DNA of 7,606 bases. Source: Saprospiraceae bacterium (lineage in GTDB: Bacteria; Bacteroidota; Bacteroidia; Chitinophagales; Saprospiraceae). The notes under the pieces were generated by a model. The model was given only the letters and a program-made list of their open reading frames with translations, was not told where the DNA came from and ran no database searches. Location: contig JALZVB010000132.1 of the NCBI GenBank assembly GCA_023300835.1, forward strand, positions 1-7,606. The letters are read 5' to 3'. The translations under genes and the position numbers were made by a program. Below, piece by piece: positions 1 to 6,654 of the stretch (positions are counted from its first letter, which is position 1; each line of letters starts with the position of its first letter).

Positions 1-3000
1 GATGATTATGATCCAGCAGAAGTTGTATTGATTCCTATATGCGATTTAGCCCTAATGAAACGACCTAAGAATTTTGTTAGTAATGGCGATGGTACTGGCG
101 GCTTAATGACATTTACTATTACCGTATTTAATCAAGGAAGTTGTGATGCGTATGGAATTAATATTGTTGATTATGTCACACCAGGTTGGACTTTGTCAGA
201 CAGTGATTGGTTTTTGAGCACGTTTAATGGGAATGGATATTATACGATACCTGGACCTATTCTAGCAAGAGACTCTATGGACGTTGATGTATCCTTTGCT
301 GTTACTTCATTTGATCCTCTTAGTCCACAGTTGAATTTCAGTGAGATTGTTTCTTCAGTCAGCCAGTTTGGAGTTGTTCAGAATGATATAGATTCTACTC
401 CAGATGATTTCCCTAGTAATGATGGTCAGCCTATCAATAATGAAATTAACGATAAAATCATTGATGAAGATGATCACGATTTTGAAGGAATAGAAATCAT
501 GGATTTGGCATTGGACAAGAAAGTGATAACATCTGTATCTTATTCTTATGGACAAGAAATAACTTACAGTTTATGTGTTGAAAATCAAGGATCTGCAATT
601 GCCACAGATATTAAGTTAACGGACAATGTGCCAGGCGCATTGACATTTGATGATAGCCTTAATCCTGGGTGGTCAGCTACTAGTGGCTCATCTGTTGCGT
701 ATGTAATCGCAGGGCCATTGTTACCACAAACTGAAACATGTATTCCAATAATACTAGTTCTAAATGAAGCAGGACAATCTGATGCCGATTTTATTAATGT
801 TGCAGAGATTACAGAAGTATATAATAATAGGGGAGAAAACATCACAGATGATTGGGATAGTACACCTAATAATGATGATGGGGATTATAGCGAAGACGAT
901 GAAGATTCTGTTAGAATAGAAGTATTAGATTTAGCGTTGATCAAGGATTTGACAAGTCATATTGATATAGATGACAATGGATTTGTTAATCCGAGTGATG
1001 ATTTCATTTTTACACTTACAATTGAAAATCAAGCTAATGTTGATGCAACAGGAGTTGTTATCACAGATTATCTCCCAGTAGGAATGGCATTGAGTAGCAA
1101 TGATAATAACAATTGGCTAGGTGCCTTTTCTGGACCGATAAATCATACAATAGCTAGTTTGCCAGCATTCAGTAGTACGGAAGTAGAACTTAGAGTAAGT
1201 GTTGATCAGAGTTATATTTTGCCATCAATAGAAAATAGCGCCGAGATTAGTAATTCTAATAATAGTGTTGCGGATGCCGATAGTAATGCTGATGATAATT
1301 CTAATAACGATGGTGTTGCTAAGGATAATGAATTGAATAATTCTGATAATGATGAAGATGATCATGATATTGAAAATGTACAATTTGATTTATATGCAGA
1401 CCTAGCAATTCTCAAGACTCTGGGAGTAGGAGAAGATGAAAATATAGAACAAGGAGAATTGGTAACGTTTACGCTTACAATAAGTAACCAAGGATCTGTA
1501 GTCGCTGATAATATCTTAATTACAGACTATGTACCTAATGGACTATCGTTTGTGCCTTTAGAAAATCCAGATTGGTTATTGTTAGGAAGTACAGGTTATC
1601 CTGAAGCTATGCTTAGTGTTGCCAATGGATTATTGCCTTCAGTTGGACTGGCTCCTTATACAGATGTTTCTATAGATATAGTTTTGATGATGAATCAAAA
1701 TACGCCAGAAGCTGAAGTTATAGATAACATAGCTGCAGTTTTAGAATTTTCTGATTCAGATGGTAATCTAATAGTAGATGGTGACCTTAGTAATAATGAA
1801 GATAATGAGAAGATCATATCTCACTATACTGATGTAGGAATCGTAAAGACGGTAAGACCAGGTCAGAATATAGAACCAGGGGGACAAGTTATATTTGATA
1901 TCGTAATAACTAACCACGGAACGACGACAATAGGAAGTGTTTATGTCACGGATACTTATCCTACATATCTAACATTGACTGATGAAAATTGGTTGGAGAC
2001 TGAAATGCCGAATATGGTTTCGCATACAGAAATGATAGACTTAGCTCCTGGCGAAAGCTATAGTGTTCCGATAGAATTTGCAATGAGTATGTATGCACCT
2101 GGTATGACATTAACTAATGCAACGGATATAGTGATGCTGTTTGATATGGATAACGATCTGATGGTTGATATTAACTTAGATAATAATAAGGATACAGCTG
2201 ATGTCTCAGTGGCAAATTTATTAATTTATGACCTTGAAATAGAGAAAAATTATAGTGCTAATACTCCTTATCCTCATGCTTTTGGTTCTATGGTAGAATT
2301 TCTATTGACGGTAAGTAATACTGGTAATGCTCCTATAGAAAATATCTTAATAGAGGATGATTTAGGATCAGGATATAGTTTTATAACATCTTCTAATCCG
2401 GGTTGGAGTTTGGTTTCAGGAACGAGATATGAATATACGATTCCTGGAACGTTAGCTGCCAATAGTTCAGTAGTTATACCTATGTATGTTACAATATTAA
2501 ATAATAATGAAAGTTATAGAAATATTGGAGAAGTGATAAGTGCGACTACCGTATTTGGGACTACTATTGTTGATGTTGATTCCACACCTGGAAATGGAAA
2601 TTTAGCTGAAGATGACATAGATATGATCTTGTTAACACCAATGGATCCTATGGGAGTAATTGGTGATAAAGTGTGGAAAGACTTCAATGGAGATGGAATG
2701 CAAACACCTGGTGAACCTGGAGTAGAGAACGTAAAAATAGAATTGTATAACAATTCTGGAGTACTATTAGATACTCAGGTTTCGGATGTGGCAGGTAACT
2801 ACATGTTTATGGACTTGTATCCAGGTCAATATTATATAAGAATAGAGTTGCCTCTAGATTGTGAGTTAGTAAACCCATTTTCAGGTAATGATACTAATCT
2901 TGATAGTAATATTGATGGCAGTAATGGCTACAATACTTCGCCGATAATAACATTAGGATTAGAAGAGATAGAAGTCAGTATTGATATTGGAATCTATGAT

Positions 3001-3990
3001 TGTATTGAGTTAGGTGATATATTATGGTTTGATAGTAACGGAAATAATGCACAAGATGGATTTGAAAATGGTATCAATAGTGTCAAAGTTGAAGTTTATA
3101 GATACACGGACGGGGTAGCTAGTTTATTTACACATACCTCTACAGGACATAGGCCAGGATCACCATCTGATGATGGATACTGGAAGGTATGTGTACCTCC
3201 TGGTGATTATCATGTTAAATTTAGATTACCTGATACAATGGAGCCTGTTATACCTGGTATAGGTGGTGCAGAATATGACAGTAATGTTACGGAAACCAAT
3301 GGGCCTAACTCAACTAATAGGTTTACAATTACGGGTGGCAATGGACATCAATGTGACATAGATGCAGGTTATAGATTAATTTCGGCAGCAGTAAGTGGAA
3401 CAGTACAATTATCTATTCTGAAAAATTCAGGCTTATTACTTACAGATATTTTAGGCAACTATAAGAAGAATTCTATTATGTTAGAATGGTCTGCCATACA
3501 AGAAGGAAATTCTTTATACTATATTATTGAAAAATTACAATCCAATGGAGAGTACTTACAAGTTGGTCGTATTTTATCAAGAGGTACTGAAACAGGAACA
3601 GCTAATTACAACTATGAAGATTATGATTATAGTCCAGGAGATAATACTTACCGGATTACTATGGTAGATAATGAAGATATTATGATTGAAGTAGGTGTTC
3701 AGAAGATTGAAGTTCCAATATTACAATCTACGCGAGTCGTTAAATTGTATCCTACAGTAACATCAGGAAACGCAAGTCTTCAGATAGAAACGACAGAATC
3801 ATTACTTGTACAAGCTTCTATCTATACGAAAGAAGGGGAACTTGTAGATACGAATGTACTCGACACATATGTTGATGGTGTAGAAATATTCACTATAGAA
3901 ACGGAGGCCTTAACGCCTGGTATGTACAACATCAGAATAGCTATAGGAAATGAAGTTGTAACCAAGAAATTGATAAAAGTTTATAACTAA
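1..3990 (+). CDS. Giant T9SS-secreted DUF11/SdrD-B repeat surface protein (5' partial)
   Basis: The reading frame is open from base 1 to a TAA at 3988-3990, giving at least 1329 residues; the N-terminus and signal peptide lie outside the window. The first residues, DDYDPAEV, read as the end of a preceding repeat linker, so the TTG at 28 is not a credible start. Domains in order: six DUF11-type repeats, each opening with a D-L-A-hydrophobic-x-K-like strand and containing a T-x-x-N-x-G core (about 43-2640); two SdrD-B/Cna-B-like domains with GDKVWKDFNGDG and GDILWFDSNGN motifs (about 2656-2997 and 3007-3381); a fibronectin-like segment with LEWSA and YRI strands (about 3400-3715); and a T9SS type A C-terminal domain. 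Proteins of this build are exported through the outer membrane by T9SS and anchored to or released from the cell surface. An adhesive or structural role is inferred; the ligand is unknown. A strong terminator follows the stop. Confidence 0.93.
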   Translation, partial: DDYDPAEVVLIPICDLALMKRPKNFVSNGDGTGGLMTFTITVFNQGSCDAYGINIVDYVTPGWTLSDSDWFLSTFNGNGYYTIPGPILARDSMDVDVSFAVTSFDPLSPQLNFSEIVSSVSQFGVVQNDIDSTPDDFPSNDGQPINNEINDKIIDEDDHDFEGIEIMDLALDKKVITSVSYSYGQEITYSLCVENQGSAIATDIKLTDNVPGALTFDDSLNPGWSATSGSSVAYVIAGPLLPQTETCIPIILVLNEAGQSDADFINVAEITEVYNNRGENITDDWDSTPNNDDGDYSEDDEDSVRIEVLDLALIKDLTSHIDIDDNGFVNPSDDFIFTLTIENQANVDATGVVITDYLPVGMALSSNDNNNWLGAFSGPINHTIASLPAFSSTEVELRVSVDQSYILPSIENSAEISNSNNSVADADSNADDNSNNDGVAKDNELNNSDNDEDDHDIENVQFDLYADLAILKTLGVGEDENIEQGELVTFTLTISNQGSVVADNILITDYVPNGLSFVPLENPDWLLLGSTGYPEAMLSVANGLLPSVGLAPYTDVSIDIVLMMNQNTPEAEVIDNIAAVLEFSDSDGNLIVDGDLSNNEDNEKIISHYTDVGIVKTVRPGQNIEPGGQVIFDIVITNHGTTTIGSVYVTDTYPTYLTLTDENWLETEMPNMVSHTEMIDLAPGESYSVPIEFAMSMYAPGMTLTNATDIVMLFDMDNDLMVDINLDNNKDTADVSVANLLIYDLEIEKNYSANTPYPHAFGSMVEFLLTVSNTGNAPIENILIEDDLGSGYSFITSSNPGWSLVSGTRYEYTIPGTLAANSSVVIPMYVTILNNNESYRNIGEVISATTVFGTTIVDVDSTPGNGNLAEDDIDMILLTPMDPMGVIGDKVWKDFNGDGMQTPGEPGVENVKIELYNNSGVLLDTQVSDVAGNYMFMDLYPGQYYIRIELPLDCELVNPFSGNDTNLDSNIDGSNGYNTSPIITLGLEEIEVSIDIGIYDCIELGDILWFDSNGNNAQDGFENGINSVKVEVYRYTDGVASLFTHTSTGHRPGSPSDDGYWKVCVPPGDYHVKFRLPDTMEPVIPGIGGAEYDSNVTETNGPNSTNRFTITGGNGHQCDIDAGYRLISAAVSGTVQLSILKNSGLLLTDILGNYKKNSIMLEWSAIQEGNSLYYIIEKLQSNGEYLQVGRILSRGTETGTANYNYEDYDYSPGDNTYRITMVDNEDIMIEVGVQKIEVPILQSTRVVKLYPTVTSGNASLQIETTESLLVQASIYTKEGELVDTNVLDTYVDGVEIFTIETEALTPGMYNIRIAIGNEVVTKKLIKVYN
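43..2640 (+). repeat. Six tandem DUF11-type protein repeats with Asp-rich linkers
   Basis: Repeat starts fall at about 43, 502, 928, 1399, 1831 and 2230, so each unit is roughly 400-470 bases (133-157 residues). Shared landmarks are the opening DLAL-x-K or a variant, a TFTLTI-x-NQG-type core, an ITDY-x-P-x-G strand, a later NPGW or DW motif, and a closing acidic linker. The first three linkers are long and Asp/Asn-rich (for example DSTPDDFPSNDG and DEDDHD); those of repeats 4 and 5 are shorter and DxDxD-like. At DNA level the units have diverged, apart from short acidic-linker stretches such as 463-480 and 1351-1368, which differ at one base. Calcium binding by the linkers is an inference from composition. 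Confidence 0.85.
2656..3381 (+). other. Two SdrD-B/Cna-B-like domains in the surface protein
   Basis: Two successive domains begin with the family hallmark G-D-x-x-W-x-D-x-N-x-(D/N)-G (GDKVWKDFNGDGMQ from 2662; GDILWFDSNGNNAQ from 3013). Each continues with a G-(V/I)-x-x-V-x-(I/V)-E-(L/V)-Y strand, a 'Y-x-F/WKV' strand and a PG-(Q/D)-Y-(Y/H) strand, and ends with D-x-GI/YD or D-AGYR. The DxNxDG element is the usual calcium-binding signature of the staphylococcal SdrD B domain. The second copy has NGN in place of NGD, so its metal site may be weaker. These domains usually act as rigid stalk spacers before the terminal anchor. Confidence 0.85.
3736..3987 (+). other. T9SS type A C-terminal sorting domain
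   Basis: The last 84 residues begin with VVKLYPTVTSG, matching the (L/V)-YPNP-x-x-(S/G) opening of the type A sorting domain with the second proline replaced (YPTV). The segment then has an 'asIYTKEGELV' strand pair, a LTPGMYNIRI strand and the terminal KKLIKVYN strand, where the family usually has 'G-x-Y-x-(V/L)...(K/R)-(K/R)-(L/I)-x-(V/K)'. Such domains direct passage through the T9SS translocon and are normally cleaved by the PorU-type sortase. The window holds no T9SS machinery gene, so its presence elsewhere in the genome is inferred. Confidence 0.88.
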
Positions 3991-4026
3991 CCGCCGATAA
4001 AATAAGGGTATGTAGTTATCATAACT

Positions 4027-4060
4027 AAAAAGACCGCTACTGAAAGTAGTGGTCTTTTTT
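4027..4060. terminator. Strong bidirectional intrinsic terminator
   Basis: Bases 4027-4041 pair with 4045-4059 in a 15-bp stem with one G-U wobble (4036 with 4050) and a 3-base loop. The core is GACCGCTACT/AGTAGTGGTC, flanked by an A-run on the left and a T-run (4055-4060) on the right. It lies 37 bases after the surface-protein stop and can end that transcript. Because the A-run reads as T-run on the opposite strand, it can also stop leftward transcription from the sulfur cluster, which has no clearer terminator closer to its end. Confidence 0.88.
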
Positions 4061-4066
4061 ACTGAG

Positions 4067-4083
4067 TAGCCACAGAGTGGCTA
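4067..4083. repeat. Perfect 7-bp stem-loop next to the terminator
   Basis: TAGCCAC (4067-4073) and GTGGCTA (4077-4083) are exact reverse complements around the loop AGA. No clean T-run follows on either strand, so it is not a convincing intrinsic terminator on its own. It may be a transcript-end stabilising hairpin, a backup termination element or part of an intergenic repeat. Bases 4065-4070 (AGTAGC) could also pair with 4036-4041 (GCTACT) in the terminator stem, giving a possible alternative fold. Confidence 0.5.
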
Positions 4084-4121
4084 AATGTTTTAAGTAAATG
4101 TGTATTATAGATCTCAATAAA

Positions 4122-4194
4122 GCTCCGTAGGTGCGAAATAGATAATATCTAACAACACAAATAAGGTAGATTATTTAGAATAAAACCTATAGGT
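4122..4194. repeat. Candidate degenerate REP-like intergenic palindromic element
   Basis: This otherwise gene-free stretch contains GCTCCGTAGGTGCGAAAT (from 4122), whose first 13 bases form a short hairpin with one T-T mismatch around a GTA loop. An imperfect palindrome follows at 4139-4151 (TAGAT-AAT-ATCTA), and a perfect 10-base palindrome ACCTATAGGT lies at 4185-4194. From memory, CTCCGTAGG(A/T)GCGAAAT-type motifs recur in intergenic regions of many Bacteroidota genomes, often as two palindromic units tens of bases apart. Only one copy is visible here, so assignment to a repeat family cannot be proven from the window. Confidence 0.4.
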
Positions 4195-4204
4195 CTAATA
4201 AAAA

Positions 4205-4528
4205 TCAATACTGAGGAAGCGAACTATCTATCTCTCTTGACCAAGCCAAAATTCCTCCAGTAAGATTGTAAAGATTTTCCAACTGATGATATTGTTGTAA
4301 GGCTGAAATGACATTAGCACTTCTAGCACCAGATCTACAATGAACGACTACTTTTTTATCAGTAGCAATTTTATCTACATGCTTCAATATGTCTCCTTGT
4401 GGAATAAGAAGACCATCTAAATTTACAAAATCAAATTCATGTTTCTCTCGTACATCTATGAGTTGATAATCTTCTTTGGAATCTTGTAGTGCTTTGAGTT
4501 CTTTTACGGTAATGCCTTTAACGTTCAT
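4205..4528 (-). CDS. Single-domain rhodanese-like sulfurtransferase
   Basis: This 107-residue protein is a single rhodanese domain of the usual GlpE/PspE-type size. It has the N-terminal LIDVRE strand (23-28), the active-site loop C64-R-S-G-A-R69 with the catalytic cysteine preceded by VVVH, and the closing LTGGILAW motif (89-96). The six-residue loop fits sulfur transfer and not a Cdc25-type phosphatase, which has a seven-residue loop. No signal peptide is visible, so it is probably cytoplasmic. It moves sulfane sulfur from a donor such as thiosulfate or a persulfide to a thiol acceptor. It is the last gene of the leftward cluster, 76 bases after the DUF6691 gene, and probably handles sulfur brought in by the two membrane proteins. 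The exact donor and acceptor are unknown. Confidence 0.93.
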   Translation of the reverse strand: MNVKGITVKELKALQDSKEDYQLIDVREKHEFDFVNLDGLLIPQGDILKHVDKIATDKKVVVHCRSGARSANVISALQQYHQLENLYNLTGGILAWSREIDSSLPQY

Positions 4529-4604
4529 ATGGTTTGACTTGTAAAGTTGTTTTATAATTGAGCTACTTACTTATATAAAAAAGCAGTAGGGTATGCGTTG
4601 ATAA

Positions 4605-5018
4605 TTAATGAGGTAACTTATCCCTTAGTAGTCCATACATAAATGTACCTATTGTAGTTCCTATTATCACAATAATAATAGTATAATAACCAGCTCCTAA
4701 TAATGCAAATAACGGTCCTGGGCAAGCACCAACCAGTGCCCATCCTAATCCAAAAAATATTCCACCAGCCAGATATCTTATGATAGACTTATTTTTTTCA
4801 TTGAATGTAATCGGTTCGTTATTAATATCTTTTTGCCCTGTCTTTTTGAAGAACAAGGTTGTAAGTATGCCTAGAACTACAGTAGAACCTATAATACCGT
4901 ACATGTGGAACGACTCAAACCTGAACATCTCATATATCCTATACCACGATATCGCTTGCGACTTGGTTAATATAATTCCAAAGAGGGTTCCTGTAAATAG
5001 AAAACTTAAGTTTTTCAT
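4605..5018 (-). CDS. DUF6691 / YeeE-YedE family half-size membrane transporter subunit
   Basis: This 137-residue hydrophobic protein has about four membrane segments (near residues 4-19, 39-57, 83-105 and 113-131). It shows the DUF6691 hallmarks: an N-terminal KSQAISWYRIYEMFRF motif (19-34) and G-L-G-W-A-L-V-G-A-C99-P-G-P in the third helix. That Cys-Pro-Gly-Pro turn corresponds to one of the conserved cysteine motifs of the YeeE/YedE thiosulfate-transport family (TsuA, SoxT, PmpAB-like). In full-length homologues two such halves are fused in one chain of roughly 330-350 residues; here the halves are separate genes. It starts 4 bases after the stop of the companion YeeE gene, so the two are almost certainly co-translated and probably form a heteromeric inner-membrane channel. 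The substrate (thiosulfate or another sulfur anion) is inferred from the family and the neighbouring rhodanese. Confidence 0.9.
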   Translation of the reverse strand: MKNLSFLFTGTLFGIILTKSQAISWYRIYEMFRFESFHMYGIIGSTVVLGILTTLFFKKTGQKDINNEPITFNEKNKSIIRYLAGGIFFGLGWALVGACPGPLFALLGAGYYTIIIVIIGTTIGTFMYGLLRDKLPH

Positions 5019-5022
5019 ATGC

Positions 5023-5580
5023 TTAAAATATCATTGGCATTAAAAAATGAGTCATTACCAAGCCACCGATAAAGAAACCGATAACAGCAATCAGTGAAGG
5101 CCACTGTAGATTACTAAGTCCACTTATGGCATGACCAGATGTACAACCGCCTGCATATCGCGTCCCAAATCCTATTAAAATCCCTCCGCCTATTAAGACT
5201 GCAAGAATCTTTGGTTTGAAAATGTTTTCAGAATCAAACAATAAGCCCGGAACATAACTGTCAGCATTGCCTAATAATCCAAATGATTTCAGGGCCGCTT
5301 CAGTATTGGGGTTGAGAATTACGCTATGATCATTCATGAGAAATTGTGAAGCGATCAATGCACCTATAACTGTACCTACAAGGAATAATAGGTTCCAACT
5401 ATCCTGTTTCCAGTCATAATCGAAAAAAGAGGAGAATTTTCCTGCACCTCCCATGGCACATATCGTTCTGAAATTAGATGAAAATCCAAACGTTTTACCC
5501 AAGTACAGCATAGTGGCCAATATCCCCGCAAGTAGCGGACCTGAAACGTACCATGGCCATGGATTAAGTATAGCTTCCAT
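5023..5580 (-). CDS. YeeE/YedE family half-size sulfur transporter subunit
   Basis: This 185-residue integral membrane protein has family motifs at both ends of its core. N-R-T-I-C41-A-M-G-G-A-G-like residues follow the first helix, and G-F-G-T-R-Y-A-G-G-C146-T-S-G-H-A-I-S-G-L (137-155) precedes the last helix. The GGCTSGH motif is the YeeE/YedE signature; conserved cysteines of this type are thought to relay thiosulfate through TsuA-type channels. Hydrophobic stretches lie near 12-32, 63-81, 124-140 and 158-180. It is the first gene of the leftward cluster and is followed after 4 bases by its DUF6691 partner. A hydrophilic loop between C41 and the next helix (about 48-62) and another near 83-122 make it longer than a minimal half. 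The ATG at 5580 begins the protein directly with MEAILNPWPWYVSGP, as in relatives, which supports the start. Confidence 0.9.
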   Translation of the reverse strand: MEAILNPWPWYVSGPLLAGILATMLYLGKTFGFSSNFRTICAMGGAGKFSSFFDYDWKQDSWNLLFLVGTVIGALIASQFLMNDHSVILNPNTEAALKSFGLLGNADSYVPGLLFDSENIFKPKILAVLIGGGILIGFGTRYAGGCTSGHAISGLSNLQWPSLIAVIGFFIGGLVMTHFLMPMIF

Positions 5581-5585
5581 AAGAT

Positions 5586-5602
5586 AGCATTTTGTTAATG
5601 CT
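5586..5602. promoter_or_regulatory. 6-bp inverted repeat in the YeeE leader
   Basis: AGCATT (5586-5591) and AATGCT (5597-5602) are exact reverse complements with a 5-base spacer. They sit 5 bases upstream of the YeeE start codon on the minus strand. At that position the repeat could be a small operator or a leader hairpin covering the ribosome entry region. No protein can be named from this sequence. Confidence 0.35.
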
Positions 5603-5603
5603 G

Positions 5604-5611
5604 TAAATATA
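5604..5611 (-). promoter_or_regulatory. Possible Bacteroidota -7 element for the sulfur cluster
   Basis: On the minus strand the bases read TATATTTA, one base off the Bacteroidota -7 consensus TAnnTTTG. Transcription from here would begin about 15-20 bases before the YeeE ATG. No matching TTG-type -33 element is seen at the right distance, so this is a weak candidate chosen mainly by position. Confidence 0.25.
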
Positions 5612-5612
5612 G

Positions 5613-5639
5613 ATTATATATCAAGTAGTTATATATAAT
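5613..5639. promoter_or_regulatory. Perfect 9-bp inverted repeat between divergent genes (operator candidate)
   Basis: ATTATATAT (5613-5621) and ATATATAAT (5631-5639) are exact reverse complements separated by a 9-base spacer, CAAGTAGTT. The arms lie about one and a half to two helical turns apart centre to centre, a geometry suited to a dimeric helix-turn-helix regulator. The repeat lies just upstream of the possible sulfur-cluster promoter. Sulfur clusters of this type in other bacteria are often controlled by ArsR-type persulfide sensors (BigR/SqrR), but no regulator gene is in the window. The arms are pure A/T, so chance occurrence is a real possibility. Confidence 0.35.
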
Positions 5640-5704
5640 TTTCCTAAATGTATTTTAATGGCTAATTTGCTCTTGAATATTACACAAAGAACAGAATATC
5701 GACT

Positions 5705-6652
5705 ATGTCCAAAGGATTGAATGATACAAACTATAGATTTCCAGGCCAATTATCTCAGTATAAGGGCAAAGTGAGAGATATCTACTATATGAAAGATAAG
5801 ATCGTTGCGGTAGCATCGGACAGGATATCTGCATTTGATCACATTCTTCCTAAACCGATACCGTATAAAGGCCAAATCCTTAACCAGATTGCTGCGCATT
5901 TTCTAAAAGCGTCAGAAAACATAGTAACCACATGGTTGGAAGCTAATCCAGATCCTAATGTGAGTATAGGTAAGAAGGCAGATCCTATCAAGTTGGAGAT
6001 GGTTGTAAGAGGCTATTTAGCAGGACATGCGTGGAGAGAATATAAGTCTGGCAAACGATTGATATGTGGTGTTACGATGCCAGATGGGATGAAGGAAGGA
6101 GATAGATTTCCTGAGCCTATAATTACGCCAGCAACTAAGGCGGATGAGGGACATGATGAGGATATCTCAGAAGCAGATATTCTCTCTCAAGGTATTGTCT
6201 CTCTTACAGATTGGAACAAACTTAGCATTTATGCACTGCAGTTGTTTTATTTAGGAACTGAGATGGCCAAAGAAAAAGGACTGATATTGGTTGACACAAA
6301 ATATGAATTTGGGTATTACGACGATGAGATTATTCTTATTGATGAGATTCATACACCGGATTCTTCCCGATATTATATCTTAGATGGATATGCTGATAGG
6401 CAAGAAAAAGGAGAGAAGCAAAAACAATTGTCTAAAGAATTTGTAAGAGAGTGGCTTATGGAAAACGGTTTCCAAGGAAAAGATGGCCAAGTCATGCCTG
6501 TCATGCCAGATGAATTTGTCGAGACGGTTTCTAACAGATACATTGAATTGTATGAATCAATTACAGGCATTAAGTTTATAAAAGCAGACGCTAAAAATAT
6601 TAATAGCAGAATCGAAAAAAACGTACTCAACTACCTTGAATCAAATTTGTGA
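5705..6652 (+). CDS. purC: Phosphoribosylaminoimidazole-succinocarboxamide synthase (SAICAR synthetase)
   Basis: PurC joins CAIR and aspartate using ATP to make SAICAR, a step of de novo purine synthesis in the cytoplasm. At 315 residues it is the long single-domain form common in Bacteroidota, not the roughly 240-residue enterobacterial form. Motifs in order: YKGKVRD (19-25, nucleotide-binding strand), ASDRISAFD (37-45), EMVVRGYLAGHAW (98-110), TPATKADEGHDEDIS (141-155), LVDTKYEFG (195-203) and DEIHTPDSSRY (213-223). All expected catalytic and binding blocks are intact. The ATG at 5705 gives the usual short lead-in before the first motif; no strong Shine-Dalgarno precedes it, which is normal in this phylum. 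It is the first visible gene of a rightward run, and the next gene begins right at its stop codon. No purine riboswitch or PUR box was recognised upstream. Confidence 0.97.
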   Translation: MSKGLNDTNYRFPGQLSQYKGKVRDIYYMKDKIVAVASDRISAFDHILPKPIPYKGQILNQIAAHFLKASENIVTTWLEANPDPNVSIGKKADPIKLEMVVRGYLAGHAWREYKSGKRLICGVTMPDGMKEGDRFPEPIITPATKADEGHDEDISEADILSQGIVSLTDWNKLSIYALQLFYLGTEMAKEKGLILVDTKYEFGYYDDEIILIDEIHTPDSSRYYILDGYADRQEKGEKQKQLSKEFVREWLMENGFQGKDGQVMPVMPDEFVETVSNRYIELYESITGIKFIKADAKNINSRIEKNVLNYLESNL

Positions 6653-6654
6653 TA

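Noticed and set aside
28..30. TTG at 28 as the start of the surface protein
   Set aside because: The frame continues upstream to base 1 with DDYDPAEV, a typical repeat-end linker, and no signal peptide follows the TTG. The gene is cut by the window edge.
355..845. Leftward open frames of 66 and 86 codons inside the surface-protein gene
   Set aside because: They are antisense to a well-supported domain-rich coding region and show no recognisable domain. The same applies to the leftward frames at 2274-2753.
43..2640. The repeated region as a DNA-level tandem or CRISPR-like array
   Set aside because: Units are over 400 bases, diverged at DNA level and coding throughout; similarity is at protein-domain level.
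4780..5043. Rightward 87-codon frame opposite the DUF6691 gene
   Set aside because: The opposite strand encodes clear DUF6691 motifs (KSQAISWYRIYEMFRF, GACPGP) here; this frame has none.
5640..5704. A purine riboswitch or clear promoter for purC
   Set aside because: The leader is too short and lacks riboswitch-like helices. TAATTTG at 5663-5669 is one base short of the -7 consensus and has no convincing -33 partner.
6649..6654. GTG at 6649 as the preferred start of the DUF2237 lipoprotein
   Set aside because: It is possible, but the ATG six bases later gives an equally good signal peptide with a standard start codon.
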